64,000 nucleotides of DNA from Phoronis australis (Eukaryota; Phoronida; Phoronidae). The position numbers were made by a program, and so were the translations under genes. The notes below the pieces were generated by a model that worked only from the letters and a program-made list of their open reading frames with translations, was not told where the DNA came from and made no database searches. Of this stretch, positions 45,101 through 54,084 are shown piece by piece (the stretch's first letter is position 1; each line of letters starts with the position of its first letter). The stretch lies in contig NMRA01000325.1 in assembly GCA_002633005.1 (NCBI GenBank), forward strand, positions 38,132-102,131, in the 5' to 3' direction.

Positions 45101-48100
45101 ATTTGAGCCCACGGATCATTTTTAAGTCATGTTTGTGATGAAATTGATTTCGCCGTCCGATAGATTAATTAATGACTACCAGGAGTATTTAGAAGGTGGT
45201 GACCCCAACTCCAGGCGATTTTATACACGTTCAATGTGCTGCTAAAATGGATCCGATATCAGTAATGTAAGAGGAAGGGTTACCGATCGTTTCAGTGGAA
45301 TTTTCACTGTGTTGATTTTAGCTCACAATCCGTACAAGATATTGCTGTGTCCTTTGATCTTGAGAATACTTTCGAAGTTGTGAAAATGTTGGCTCTTAGA
45401 CAGAATTCTACACTTTTCGCCAGTAACTAGATCAGTGACTTTGAGGCTTCAAAAACTGTTTCGTTTTTAACTCAAAAAGTCTAACTGTGAGTTCAGCAGC
45501 TTTTTCTTTCATCCACTGAATGTCTTACAATTGTTATTCTGTATAGGGATAGGCGAAAAACATGTTTATTTCGATAAAAGATTTTGTTGCCTTATCAAAC
45601 ATGAAACGGAACAATGCAAAAGTATATTATCAATCCTCAAAGGTTGAGTACATTATATTGGGCTTCAATGTATATATGTAGTCCTTCATCTTACTTTACT
45701 GTTTCGTAGGAATGGATTCCGTACACAAATATTTATTGGCAAACATCTCAAGATTGATAAATAAGCCTTGGCAGCCCGTTGAGACTATGCTGTGACCACA
45801 CCCATCACTGTTGTTTTGGTTTAATGTACTAATTAAGTTCCAAGTAATGGTGACTTATTTTAAACTTTCAAGATCTGCAGACATTATCTCAGGCTTACAC
45901 ATATGGTGCAGTTATTGATGTGAAGCATTAGCTCCGAGACCTTTGACCTATACATGAGTTCATGATGAATTATAGTAAGTATGTGTCATTCGATGTTGAG
46001 CGTCACCTAGTGGATCAAGAATGTTACAAACGTCTGAAGTTGGGACTCGGGACAAACTTTCAAAAAGCGGGACAAGCCATCTACAAGAGGAACAGTTGGC
46101 AACTTACGTATGGGTTGCGTCTGGTAGATTAAGTTTATTGAGTGAGAAAAGTGAGATTCTACAGGACCACGCAAAATCATGTGATTATACCCGAGTTCTT
46201 ACTAGCATAACTCTGCAAGATAACGGCCATTAACTCTGCCGCAGCACCTTCTGTATGGAGTGGTGACGAGCAACATAGGAATCCCTGTGTTGACAGCAGT
46301 GCGGTTGTGAACAATTCTTACATGCCCAGCACATAGCTCTTGCAGGTAAAATTTTCATATTTCACTGTGTCATTTCTATCTATTTGTCTTTACATAATTC
46401 GACAGTGTTCTTATTGCAGAGTTGTTTGGGAAGGGATGGCAACTTGCACACGGTTGAGGTGCTGTGGATGGCAAGCATGTGGCGGCCACCTGTCATTGCG
46501 GGACCACTGACTCCGTGTACAGAAACAACAAGGCTCCTTTTCCATTGTCTTAGTGTCCCTGGTCGACACAGACAGGTTCCTCTGGAATCCCTGATGTCGA
46601 TTATGATGGTTCCAGCATCGCCTTTTTCCGAAGATCGTGTGAACCTGACTTAGTCATGAGACGTATAGAAAATCATCACTAGTGTGATCATCCAAAATCT
46701 CATCAGAATGAGCCACCACCAAACAATCTGATGGACTTGCTGGATCAGAAAAAGAATGCAATATCATTGCCATGGAAAATGTTAAGGAACTTCGTGTAGA
46801 CGTTCTCTCACGATATGTTGCCATTGCGTGACCTTCTTATGTCCTGTTGGTAAAGCTTATAATAGTCCGCATGTTGGTGTTGCCTTCAATTCGTGTGTGG
46901 TTCGGGTGCCATCGTGTACCCATCAGTAAGCATCGTACTTGGTTCGCATGATGATTGGCATTGGCAATCTTTGTATATATAGATAAATAAAACATCAAGA
47001 ATGGATCAACTGAAATTTTCGGATTTAATAACATCCTTCGTCAACAGAAACAGATATATAGTAAAATCAAACACTATATGACAATTGACATTTAAGGTGT
47101 AGCGTAATGAATGTGATATTGTTGCGGAAAAAATTCAATGATACAATTTAAGAAATTTTTATGTTTAATCCATGAGGTTCTAGTGTATTGAGCTTGTCTA
47201 TCCAAAATCGTTCCCTTTTGAGTCTGTGAGGGGTACTGGGGTATTGGAGTTTTTCAATTATTTGTACAGACAGATCTTGAAGATTTTTGATTTTTGGAAT
47301 TGAAATGATAACCTATAGAATGTTTTTATGCATTATGTTAAATCTATGATTACGAAACCGAGTTTGTAGATTATGTTGAGTTTGTCCTACGTATTGGATA
47401 GAACATTTTTACATGGTATAAGGTAAATAATATTATTGGTGGTGTAATCAGAATGTTTTATTTCAAAGTTTTCATTGGTCTGGGAAGACTGGAAGAAAGT
47501 ACTATCGTTGATGAAGTTACACATTTTACCTCTAGTTTTGTTACATTGGGTGTTGCCAATAGGTTTGTCAGTTTTGTATATATTGTCGATATTAGCTTTA
47601 ACTAATATCTACACGCGGTCCTTATTGGGAGCGCCCTAAATCCGAAGTAAGTTCCCAAAGCCGAACAATCCCGATGATCGCCGTGGCTAAAGTCACTAAA
47701 TAGGGCAAAACTTATTATCAACGAGAGAATGCCTGTCGCATTTACGTCCTCTGTTCCACATTTTGACTGATTGTTCGAGTAGAGTGCATAGTCACTGTGC
47801 ATTCTCTAAGAATTCGAGTTTTCTACTGCTGATGTGAGAGCAGACGATCGATTTTGGCCGCCCACGCTAATATAAATTTTAATTTACATTAGCGTGGGCA
47901 GCCACTGTTTTTAAAAAAACAGTAACTTGTGGCGAACTGGTGAGAATACCAGAATCTCCGGTAAGAGTCGCCGCACGTGGGGTAAGTCGTGGCACTATGG
48001 ACCTAATTCACGCCGACAGGAGGCGCGTTCCAAAAGGAGGCTCGCTACGATAGCTCCGTTGGCTTATCGGCATACTGGTTGTATTCCGCATTGCTCGAAC

Positions 48101-51100
48101 GGCTAGAAAAAATACGAACACTCAACAGGGCCGTAGGAAGGGGGGGGGGGGGGGCGTGCCCCCCCNGACAGCACAGCCCTCCCCCCAAAAAAAATTCAGG
48201 CGTCAGGGTTCAACCGTGGCAACCGACATACGCAGGGGGCGGGGACAGTCGAGAAAAGAAAGACTGGTAAATGCGAATAAGAGAGAAAAATCAAGAGGAA
48301 CATTTCACAACTCTGTATTGAGTGCATGGTTTATCTGTGGGGACCCTGGCCAGGACATTGTTGTTGGGGTCTCCGCTTTCGCAGCACAGATTGTCTAAAC
48401 GCACTTGAAAACGTGCACGTAATGATTCATGCATTATATTTCGAAAAATCAAAAAATGTAAAGCGAAACTTTTGCGGAGCGTAATAATTTACTTGATTTT
48501 CAAATTCAATAAGTTTTGCGACTGCAAAACCATATTTTTCCAGAGGCCCCTCTCTGGCAAGGGATAACGGAAACAACTGTTGATTTTTTCTCGAATTGTG
48601 TATCACTTGATGCCCTGACAGATATCATTAATTGCTGCACATTTCTTTATTTTTCATAATATTGATAATTTCATATTGAGGGGCCCCACCCTTGAAGGAG
48701 GCCATTGATGACATTCAAGTGACCACTCTTTTTATGTTTTTATTTACAAATTCTTAAGGGTCCGCTCACTGATAAAGGGCCAATGTTGTACTTGATTACG
48801 TCTAGTTTCCTTTTTTGTGAAATCGTGCAACTGACTTTCATATTGAAAAGGTCACTTCCTGCACCATCTTGTGGCCACACGACGGTGGAATGATCGGTCA
48901 CTCTTTTCCAACTAAAGCTTAATGATGTTTAGTTTTTCATAATTAAAGCCTCCCTTTTCAGACGATACCCTCTCTCGGTGGAGCAATTCGGGGAAATGTC
49001 CCTTTGTCCCTCTATACGTGTAAATCCGACACCATGGGCGGCGCAGCACTGAAAAAAGTGTGGGGGTTAAAGCCCCCCAGCCCCCTGTGATGCACCGCCC
49101 ATAGACCATGGGCGGCCCAGCACTGAAAAAGTGGGGGGTTTAGCCTCCCAGCCCCTTACGGTGCGCCACCCATGGACACTGCCAAATATTCTCGAGCGGA
49201 GTTGAGGTTTCAAATTCATAAAAACACTAACTTTCGTGCACAGCACAGCAGTATTAAGACATTCGATCCAAACGACCAAAAATATGAACAATAAATACAA
49301 TAGGATTGACCGCCATCGAAAGGGTGGAATTTTGAAGAATGTGAAAACCCCTATTTGTTAATCACACGAAAGGACTGTTTCCGATGGTAAGTCATAGAAT
49401 AATTAGAAAACGGACAATCGACGAAAAATAAAGAAGTTCATGGTAACTCAACGTTTCGTCTTTTCATAAGACATCATCAGGATATGTACAGTTAGACAAC
49501 AAGTGTCGATTACCATTCAAGTCACATCCATGTGGTGAAATGAGAGTGAGAGATTGTCGTACTATGGTAAAAAAATAATGTAATTAAGTAATGTTACTGT
49601 TGCCCATAGTATCACACGAATAGCATCTCTTTTGAAAATGGTTACTATGAGTTGTTTGTAAGGAATTCACACATGTAGAAAACACTGCTGTCGAGGTGAA
49701 CGAGTGTACTCAAATACTCCCAATAATGAACAAATATTTCAGCATTTTATGGGGGGTCAAGTTAAACTCGTGAACCGTTATAGGTACCTCGGAAAGGAGC
49801 AAAAATACACCTTACTATGAATGCACAATCTCACAAAAATCTGCGAGCATGGCTGCGGATATTGCTTACAACATTGATTTCCGTTTTGATTAATTCGTTG
49901 GTTTCTGATTTACATGCTTATGTATCTACGAAAACCGACATGTTAATAGATGATTTTTGACAATTAGAAGCTAATCTTTTAAGAAATGATGGCGATTCAG
50001 GGAATTTAGTTGAAGTCTGGATATGGAAAAAATTCTATAACCAGTAAAGTGAAACTAGACGCTTTTTGCCTAACTAAAATAAGTCTCAAAGACATTGATG
50101 AAATTTGGACACTTCCTAAAAATTTACCCACAATTCAAATGACAATAAACATTTCTTTTTTACTTCGTACAAGATCTGTTGTTTAAACTTACCAACAGGG
50201 GATCAAAAGAGAATTAAGTCATTAAATCAAGGTAAACGCATTGCTCATGGATTTTATTGTTGGTTTCTGATTTGCATGTTTATGTATCTATGGAAGTGGA
50301 CTGATTGACGGATGATTTTTTGACAATTAGAAGCTAATCTTGTAGAAATGAGAATGCTTCAATGAACTTAGTTGCAAGTAGACACCGAGAAAATTCGATC
50401 TATCATCAGGGCTGGGTTGCATAAAGCTACAAAATTATCCGCTGGATAAATTTGATTGTTGCATGACGTCAGATTGCTCAACAATAACAACGTGACGCGT
50501 GATAATGCAACGTCATTGTTGCTATACGGCGTATAACTTTTATGCCCAGATCCCCAACTATAAAAGTACGCTAAACGATTTGATTTGTCTATCTGAAATA
50601 AGTCTCAAGGATATTGATGAACTTCGTACAATTCTACAAAGTGACCCAAAATCCTCTTTCATTTCAAATGACAATAAATGTTTATTGGCTTAGGAACTAG
50701 ATTACTTGTAGATCCAAAAAGACATTTATTTACTTAAATAAAGAAATTCTAACTCATTGGTCATCAACTTGGAAAGATTCTCTTTGCAGTTCTATTATGT
50801 CTTTAGTTTCCAGTAATATTGAACAATGAATTTTTGTTCTTCAAAACTGATTCGTTTGCTTGCATTTCCGTGCATAATACACACACGGCATGCGCGCACC
50901 CAGCCTAACATTTTTGAGGATGTGGACCTTTTACTAAATTACAGGGTTTCCCCTGCGTGTAAACTTCTGGGCGGCCCGCCACGCTCCTTTTTGGCTCCGC
51001 CACTCGTAAATCACACTCAAATTGACCGCCACACACCTAATCTTGACGGGGAAACTTCACCGCCACGCAAAAATCGCTGGTAAAAATGATCGTCACTAAA

Positions 51101-53484
51101 AATGATCGCTAGTAATAATGAATAAGTACAAGTCACACGGCACCTTTCACCGTTTGTGGATCGAAAGGGAAAATAATAATTTTACAATGGGATCTTGAAT
51201 TGTGCCCCCGTTTAACACAATTATTCAATCCCCAATCCCCTTTCGTACCAAGTTTCCGCCTGGTAATTCCGACAATGCATATTAACTTAATAGTACAGCC
51301 GGGGACCAGGCACCGACCTCGATACGAATTTTCTAAAATGGGAAATTGCCAAGGCTTGCTAATGAAGTAAGAAACAGTAAGATTTCTGCTTCATTCATTT
51401 TATCGTGTCCTAGTTTACAAAAGACATTGTGAATTATACTGCAGGGCGTGACATCCAACTGTTTAATCAACCATAGCCCTGCACCAAAATGACGATATTG
51501 AATGTTAACCAGTCTCAGATTCGTCTGCATGTACTGGATTATACATCTTCGGCCAACGCCAATCCACTATCACTGATTTATGTTTAGGAAGACGATATGA
51601 ACGGACGTTTTGTTACACGAATTAGTTTATAACGCCCACAAAGTTCACATATTTTTTGTTCTATGTTTGTCACTTCGTGAATAATTCAGTTTGACTGTTT
51701 TTTGTACTTAAGTGCGACAGAGATCACACTATGCCGGATACTTCATTGTCAATTTGTCTTGCGAAGTGTCCTTTACCCAGATACTTCCACGTACTACATG
51801 GTGCTCGGGTTGGGGTCTTGTCTATGATAAGCAAACAGCAACCAATTACATCTAATTTTCAAATTTTGCCTGGGGAAGGTCTATGAACCACCCCCCCCCC
51901 CAAAATCATGGGAGGATCTCACTGACTTCATCCCATGCTCGCGTGTGGCGTCGGGTTCCACATCCGCGTCGAGCATTCACCTCCACGCTCCTTTCGAAAC
52001 CCAGACCGAGATAGGGCGACCCCACTTCTCATATTCGCTTACGGCAACGGGCTTTGCACCCCGTTTTGGCCATTTACCACCACGCTCCTTTCAAACCCAG
52101 GGGAAACACTGCTAAAGAAAAGAAAAAACGGAATACGAGGTTCGTTCAGGGCTATAGATCATGCATACGCCGAATTCCTATCTTTTCAGTGGACTTTTTG
52201 TGTAGTTTTTCTCGGACATTTTGTTTCTTTGAGGCGGACCTTTTTGCTTACTTTTCCAAATGGGGGGTTAGTTCGAGACCCCCGAGCCCTCCCCTTGGGT
52301 GCGCGCATGCAGGGAACACGTAATAACTGGCACGCCCACGTTAAAAGTAAGCTGTAACCATGCAGTAGGCCTGCGTAGAATATCAGTTACCCACGGGAGC
52401 TCAGTTTGAACACCAGACGTTGAAGTGTGTACATTTTTGGGACACACTCTGTATCATTTCCCCCATCAACCAGAAACTAGACTACCGGCTGTGTTTCATC
52501 GAGGGATTCTGAAACGGCCACAAGGGCACTCATACCAGGCACCTCTGGACCTCACCTTTCCAAAAAAATCCCTTCAAAGACTGGCCATAAATGAAGTTTT
52601 CCCGTAACTGGATCAGGAAACAAACCTTGACCTTCGACCCAGATGAGAGGAATAGGTGCGTATACACACTGTTGCAGCCCAACTATAGTTACTTCAGGCA
52701 GCTTCCAGTTACCCGTCAGTACTCTCAAGGAAACCAGGAAGAGATATCCAGGTTATCTCTTCCTGATATTATTAATAAAGCACAAAAATATTTCCCGGTG
52801 ATCAGTGCAATGGGCCCACATGCGCGGTCTGCGCACGTCTGGTACAACGTGTACCAGACCGCCTGCAATTATATTATAAATACGAGGGCTGGCGCTTTGC
52901 TAATGGTTTGAGGTACTCAAAATTGCTGGCGTTTCCGACTGTATACTTTGTAGCTAGATCTGCGCTTACTTAAGGACGATGTGCAGGGCCCGGGCAAGAG
53001 GTGTTTGGTTAATTATTGTCACGATAATTAACTTATGATATAGAATGAACGCGTCAGTCGGGTGGTAAGGAAAGGATCTAATTACTGAGGAAAATGACGC
53101 GGGAAAAATATAGGCTGCCTTCGTGTAAACAACACGGTTTTCGGACAGCGCTTTAGCCAGTGAAACTGGTAGCGTGTCCTCCCACTCATGTTAACGTAGT
53201 CACAAGTAGTGTGACGAGGCCTTTACGGTGACGGGTATTCCTGCCTTAGATCACGAGTTTCAAGTATAAGTAATGTGCAAACAAGATAGTCGGACCTCGG
53301 GTGTCTGCTTGGGCGGACTCAAACTGTCTCCTGGAGGGCGAACCTGAACTACTTACGACACGATACATTCTTTTACTAAATCACCATATGAAGACTCACA
53401 CTTACACTGTACACCTACCAGAATCAGATCTAAAAGGCCTTCACAGTCCGCTTCAGTAGCCTTGCGGATCGTCACCTTATCCAT
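30122..53484 (-). CDS. SAT1: Spermidine/spermine N1-acetyltransferase-like gene, complete, five exons
   Basis: Exons 53419-53484, 34522-34573, 31647-31718, 31243-31385 and 30122-30295 all have GT-AG borders. They join in phase to 507 nt, i.e. 168 residues and stop TAA, close to the 171 residues of human SAT1. Family blocks seen in order: MDKVTIRKATEADCEGLLDL (start of the GNAT fold), EAAKYENSEEQVQQTVE, RDGFGAHKFYSSFVAEV, VGYAMYFFSYSAWTGKNLF, LEDFGVREKYRKLGIG (the RxxGxG acetyl-CoA loop), VVLNWNKSACDLYKKLGATD (the Tyr matching the catalytic Tyr of SAT1) and EEGWxL-like KEGWLLYRF. It is expected to transfer acetyl from acetyl-CoA to polyamines, or to thialysine if SAT2-like, in the cytosol. An AATAAA (30121-30126) overlaps the stop codon. 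Intron 1 is 18.8 kb and contains another gene. SAT1 versus SAT2 cannot be decided by eye. Confidence 0.93.
31243..31385 (-). CDS. SAT1: SSAT acetyl-CoA-binding exon
   Basis: Contains YRKLGIGTSLL, the RxxGxG pyrophosphate-binding turn of GNAT enzymes, after the LEDF strand. Acceptor CCTTTGTAG, donor GTAAAT. Confidence 0.92.
32565..32675. repeat. Two-copy GC-rich direct repeat
   Basis: CCCGGCCAGTAGCTCGGAAC and CCCGGCCATTGGCTCGGAAC, each followed by CCGAT(C/T)AGGCC and GTCGCGGCCG, about 60 bp apart. In SSAT intron 2. Confidence 0.85.
33149..33291 (+). CDS. Candidate exon with FEPEHS motif (weak)
   Basis: Acceptor ACTTCTAG, donor GTAAGC; about 47 open codons containing GYPFEPEHSDQEILERR. The motif resembles the start of P2X7-C-like domains seen in many invertebrate proteins. 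No partner exon is identified. It lies antisense within SSAT intron 2. Confidence 0.3.
35222..35260. repeat. 13-bp tandem repeat
   Basis: GTCCTAGCGTAG repeats three times with slight variation. Confidence 0.85.
36572..37236. mobile_element. Inverted-repeat element with palindromic ends
   Basis: The left end (CGTCCCCAAGCCTCAAGATA ... CCCTTTGAGGCTTGGTG) is repeated in inverted orientation at the right end (ACGAAGCCTCAAATGGC ... TTTAGGCTTGGGGATGC). Each ~55-bp end is itself a rough palindrome around GAGGCTT/AAGCCTC. The interior includes a perfect 25-bp-arm hairpin (36829-36880). No coding sequence. Probably a non-autonomous DNA element. Confidence 0.6.
36829..36880. repeat. Perfect 25-bp inverted repeat with 2-nt spacer
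   Basis: The arms TTGTAATGAAAGCAACATAG+ACATT and their exact reverse complement are separated by AA. This long cruciform-capable palindrome lies inside the inverted-repeat element 36572-37236. Confidence 0.9.
37835..40010 (-). mobile_element. LINE (non-LTR retrotransposon) fragment, endonuclease end plus degraded RT
   Basis: Minus-strand reading gives an endonuclease-domain end (FIDVILTNSPRRIKDSISIN, IGNFYNLIGVITKL), then a linker (TWFDNEVMRQVIDNKAPK), then degraded RT motifs (KLCAHGVSDHACHLLLSYLS near 38650-38700 and a GVPxG remnant near 38550). The likely 3' end carries AATAAA (37853-37858) followed by TTAC repeats. Many frameshifts; dead copy. It lies in SSAT intron 1. Confidence 0.7.
40843..41087 (+). 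mobile_element. Possible LTR followed by primer-binding site
   Basis: A 245-bp stretch begins TGTTAGGTAG and ends CGTAACA, with AATAAA near 40913. It is followed two bases later by TGGTGGAAGTGACTC, which has the form of a tRNA primer-binding site. This is consistent with a 5' LTR of a retrotransposon whose body is gone. No coding support. Confidence 0.33.
41687..42985 (-). CDS. Secreted fibrinogen-like / CNTNAP-like domain protein, three exons
   Basis: Exon 42703-42985 starts with a signal peptide (MDQHTIGLLLLLTTCSSLAL) and ends WPYDIDGCLKAAIRLKDEMQ. Exon 42383 to about 42473 encodes KIIDGKSTIKCFRGEYFVHG. Exon 41687-42354 encodes ETLPCGILMNM, CQGWKNSGFDQNGYYMIDAD, FQVECHMNGQ and ends FGDLGSHSEKGYFTLSPLHC-YG and stop. 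The xGYYxIDxDG...FxVxCxM pattern is that of the fibrinogen-like region of contactin-associated proteins and collagen C-propeptides. About 345 residues, Cys-rich, no membrane segment at the end, so it is probably extracellular. Exons 2 and 3 join perfectly. Exons 1 and 2 do not join in frame with the strongest splice sites (see finding). It lies wholly inside SSAT intron 1 on the same strand. Binding partner unknown. Confidence 0.82.
43062..43070 (-). promoter_or_regulatory. TATA box of the fibrinogen-like gene
   Basis: TATAAAAGG on the minus strand, 77 nt upstream of the ATG at 42985. Transcription would start about 43035, giving a ~50-nt 5' UTR. A good TATA box suggests a tissue-restricted or inducible gene with its own promoter. 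Confidence 0.6.
43839..43916 (+). CDS. THAP-domain first exon
   Basis: ATG opens MKRCVCGNCGSNNLTGNVSV and continues LKFPEY, then a strong donor GTAAGT. C-x2-C spacing followed by a KFP block is the start of a THAP (C2CH) DNA-binding domain. 26 codons, phase 0. The rest of the domain should be in a downstream exon, but a palindromic repeat dimer begins only 30 bp after the donor. It could be a host THAP gene or a P-element-type transposon relic. Confidence 0.55.
43947..44095 (+). repeat. Palindromic CATGGGCGGCGCA dimer, copy 2
   Basis: Two units joined at CATGGTCTATAGG, each with GGGGCTGGGGG and CTTTTTTCAGTGCTGC-type arms. It sits between the THAP exon and the next candidate exon. Confidence 0.8.
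44108..44395 (+). CDS. Candidate exon pair, C2H2-like finger then Pro/Arg-rich tail (weak)
   Basis: The frame reads ECQCGTCDSVRRKPHFDRHI, a finger-like C-x2-C...H-x3-H? pattern with the second His unclear. It runs to donor GTAAGT at about 44240. A 52-nt intron with acceptor CCATTCTAG would join in frame to a Pro/Arg-rich stretch ending in a stop near 44395. No homologue is recognised. The intron is very short, and the region is flanked by repeats. Confidence 0.28.
44400..46400. other. No recognisable gene
   Basis: Within SSAT intron 1. Contains short stretches such as AAAAAGCGGGACAAGCC (46055) that recur loosely at 43405 and 62465 (AAAAAGTGGGACA), hinting at a further old repeat family. No coding support. 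Confidence 0.4.
46425..46690 (+). pseudogene. PIF/Harbinger-type DDE transposase relic
   Basis: Reading across frameshifts gives GAVDGKHVAATCHCGTTDSV, YRNNKGSFSIVLVSLVDTD, RFLWNP, DVDYDGSSIAFFRRSCEPDL. The GAxDGKH block with YxNxKGxFSIVL is the hallmark of PIF/Harbinger transposases, and the first Asp of the catalytic triad lies in VDG. Three frame breaks, so inactive. Possible further diverged sequence runs to about 46850. Confidence 0.72.
47100..47600 (-). pseudogene. Penelope-like element relic with GIY-YIG endonuclease
   Basis: The minus strand reads KPIGNTQCNKTRGKMCNFIN, NNIIYLIPCKN, QYVGQTQHNLQTRFRNH, LQDLSVQIIEKLQ, RLKRERFWIDKLNTLEPHG. This is the Cys-rich linker and GIY-YIG nuclease (YVG motif, Arg helix, final Leu-Glu-Pro-xGLN block) of Penelope-like elements. 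One frameshift between linker and nuclease. The RT part is missing. In SSAT intron 1. Confidence 0.78.
47856..47903. repeat. 48-bp near-perfect palindrome
   Basis: GGCCGCCCACGCTAATATAA faces its complement TTACATTAGCGTGGGCAGCC, with only a few central bases unpaired. A second small palindrome (ACTGTTTTTAAAAAAACAGT) follows directly at 47904-47923. Confidence 0.75.
48130..48195. repeat. Poly-G/poly-C low-complexity stretch with N
   Basis: A G run followed by a C run with one N at 48166. Likely assembly uncertainty in a hairpin-prone sequence. Confidence 0.7.
48200..49030. other. No recognisable gene
   Basis: Within SSAT intron 1. Short G/C-rich fragments resembling degraded repeats (GGGGCCCCACCCTTGAAGGA near 48680). 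No exon. Confidence 0.4.
49033..49174 (-). repeat. Palindromic CATGGGCGGCGCA dimer, copy 3
   Basis: The same dimer in the opposite orientation: CATGGGCGGCGCAGCACTGA at the start, a central CATAGACCATGGGCGG, and GGTGCGCCACCCATG at the end. Confidence 0.8.
49430..49560 (-). mobile_element. Penelope-type tail, second copy
   Basis: ACATCATCAGGATATGTACA, CAACAAGTGTCGA and CACATCCATGTGGTGAAATG match the tail of the Penelope-like fragment at 14770-14880 in the same order. Confidence 0.65.
49454..49480 (-). ncRNA. Hammerhead-ribozyme-like core, Penelope tail
   Basis: The minus strand shows CTGATGA, then TGTCTTATGAAAAGAC (stem GTCTT/AAGAC, loop ATGAA), then GAAAC. This is the catalytic-core layout of a hammerhead with a short stem II. 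Relative to the 14780 copy, a stem II T-A pair is changed to A-T. Stem I could not be verified by eye. Confidence 0.5.
49898..50155. repeat. Segmental tandem duplication, unit 1
   Basis: Starts TTGGTTTCTGATTTACATGC and ends CAAATGACAATAAAC. It matches 50258-50688 over its whole length, including ATAAGTCTCAAAGACATTGA (unit 2: ATAAGTCTCAAGGATATTGA). Both could encode ISLKDIDE-like residues, so this may be a duplicated exon or pseudogene of unknown nature. Confidence 0.7.
50258..50688. repeat. Segmental tandem duplication, unit 2 (with MITE insertion)
   Basis: Second copy of 49898-50155, interrupted by a 138-bp insertion (50412-50549). The open frame here reads SEISLKDIDELRTILQSDPK with no known family. 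Confidence 0.7.
50412..50549. mobile_element. Small MITE inserted in duplication unit 2
   Basis: Begins CTGGGTTGCATAAAGCTA and ends TAACTTTTATGCCCAG, giving imperfect inverted ends (CTGGG...CATAAA). Unit 1 lacks it, which gives an empty-site comparison. Confidence 0.6.
50889..52309 (+). mobile_element. MITE family A copy 3, split by a hAT-like insertion
   Basis: Starts CATGCGCGCACCCAGCC (50889) and ends GGGTGCGCGCATG (52309). Left part to CCTTTTACTAAA and right part from CTAAAGAAAAG onward are colinear with copy 1 at 8074-8308 (GCCGAATTCCT, TTCAGTGGACTTTTTGT, GAGGCGGACCTTTTTGC). The middle is the hAT-like element 50942-52111. Confidence 0.75.
50942..52111. mobile_element. hAT-like non-autonomous element nested in MITE family A
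   Basis: Starts CAGGGTTTCCCCTG and ends CAGGGGAAACACTG. CAGKGTTTCCCC is a common hAT terminus. The flanks CTAAATTA and CTAAAGAA agree in five leading positions, consistent with a decayed 8-bp target duplication. No transposase. Confidence 0.7.
52735..52765. repeat. CAGGAAGAGATA hairpin, copy 2
   Basis: A 12-bp perfect stem (CAGGAAGAGATA / TATCTCTTCCTG) with loop TCCAGGT. Another hairpin (TCTGGTAC / GTACCAGA) lies nearby at about 52831-52851. Confidence 0.65.
53419..53484 (-). CDS. SAT1: SSAT first coding exon
   Basis: Encodes 22 residues (MDKVTIRKATEADCEGLLDL, then IL) and ends in phase 0 at donor GTAGGT, as human SAT1 does before its AKYE exon. It is too short to appear as a long open frame. 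The match to the SAT1 start and the exact phase support it, despite lying 18.8 kb from the next exon. Confidence 0.85.
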
Positions 53485-54084
53485 GCTCCGAGCCCTGAGA
53501 GTGAACAAATTTTGACCTCACTTGCGAGATGCGGCTTTTCTGTGGCATGTACACTAATCCGACACAATGATAAACATGATACGTTTGCGTGGTATATTCA
53601 TGCTGCACACAATGCCCTAATTATTGCGGTTCCTTGCGCAAGGGGTTCAGACTCTCCGACGATTTGTGAAGGTCGGCGAAACCTGGGAGTATTGATCTGC
53701 CGGTTTCCGATGCTGAGATGCTTATTTTATCAGCTAGGTTTTTTTTAATTATGGACATACGAAGAGGATCCCTATTCTGTGTAGATGATTTCGATAGTAA
53801 CACGAGTGCCCTGGACATGATTATGTAAGTAAGATATATGCGCCCTCTAGTGGTCAAGCTGTGTATTACGCATGGAATTTTCCTATGATTTTTGAGTCCT
53901 TTGGATATGGCCAAATATGGTCAGAACCTAGGAGTTATGGGCCTTGCCCTTCAGATCGTGTCTGATTGGTTGAAATTATGTACTTAAGCTTTGTCTCTGT
54001 CAGACACGAGGAGTCCAGTCGCAGAGTTCAAGAAGCAAACATTTACACCTTCACTCACACCAAATTGCAACTGTTTGTGCAGCT

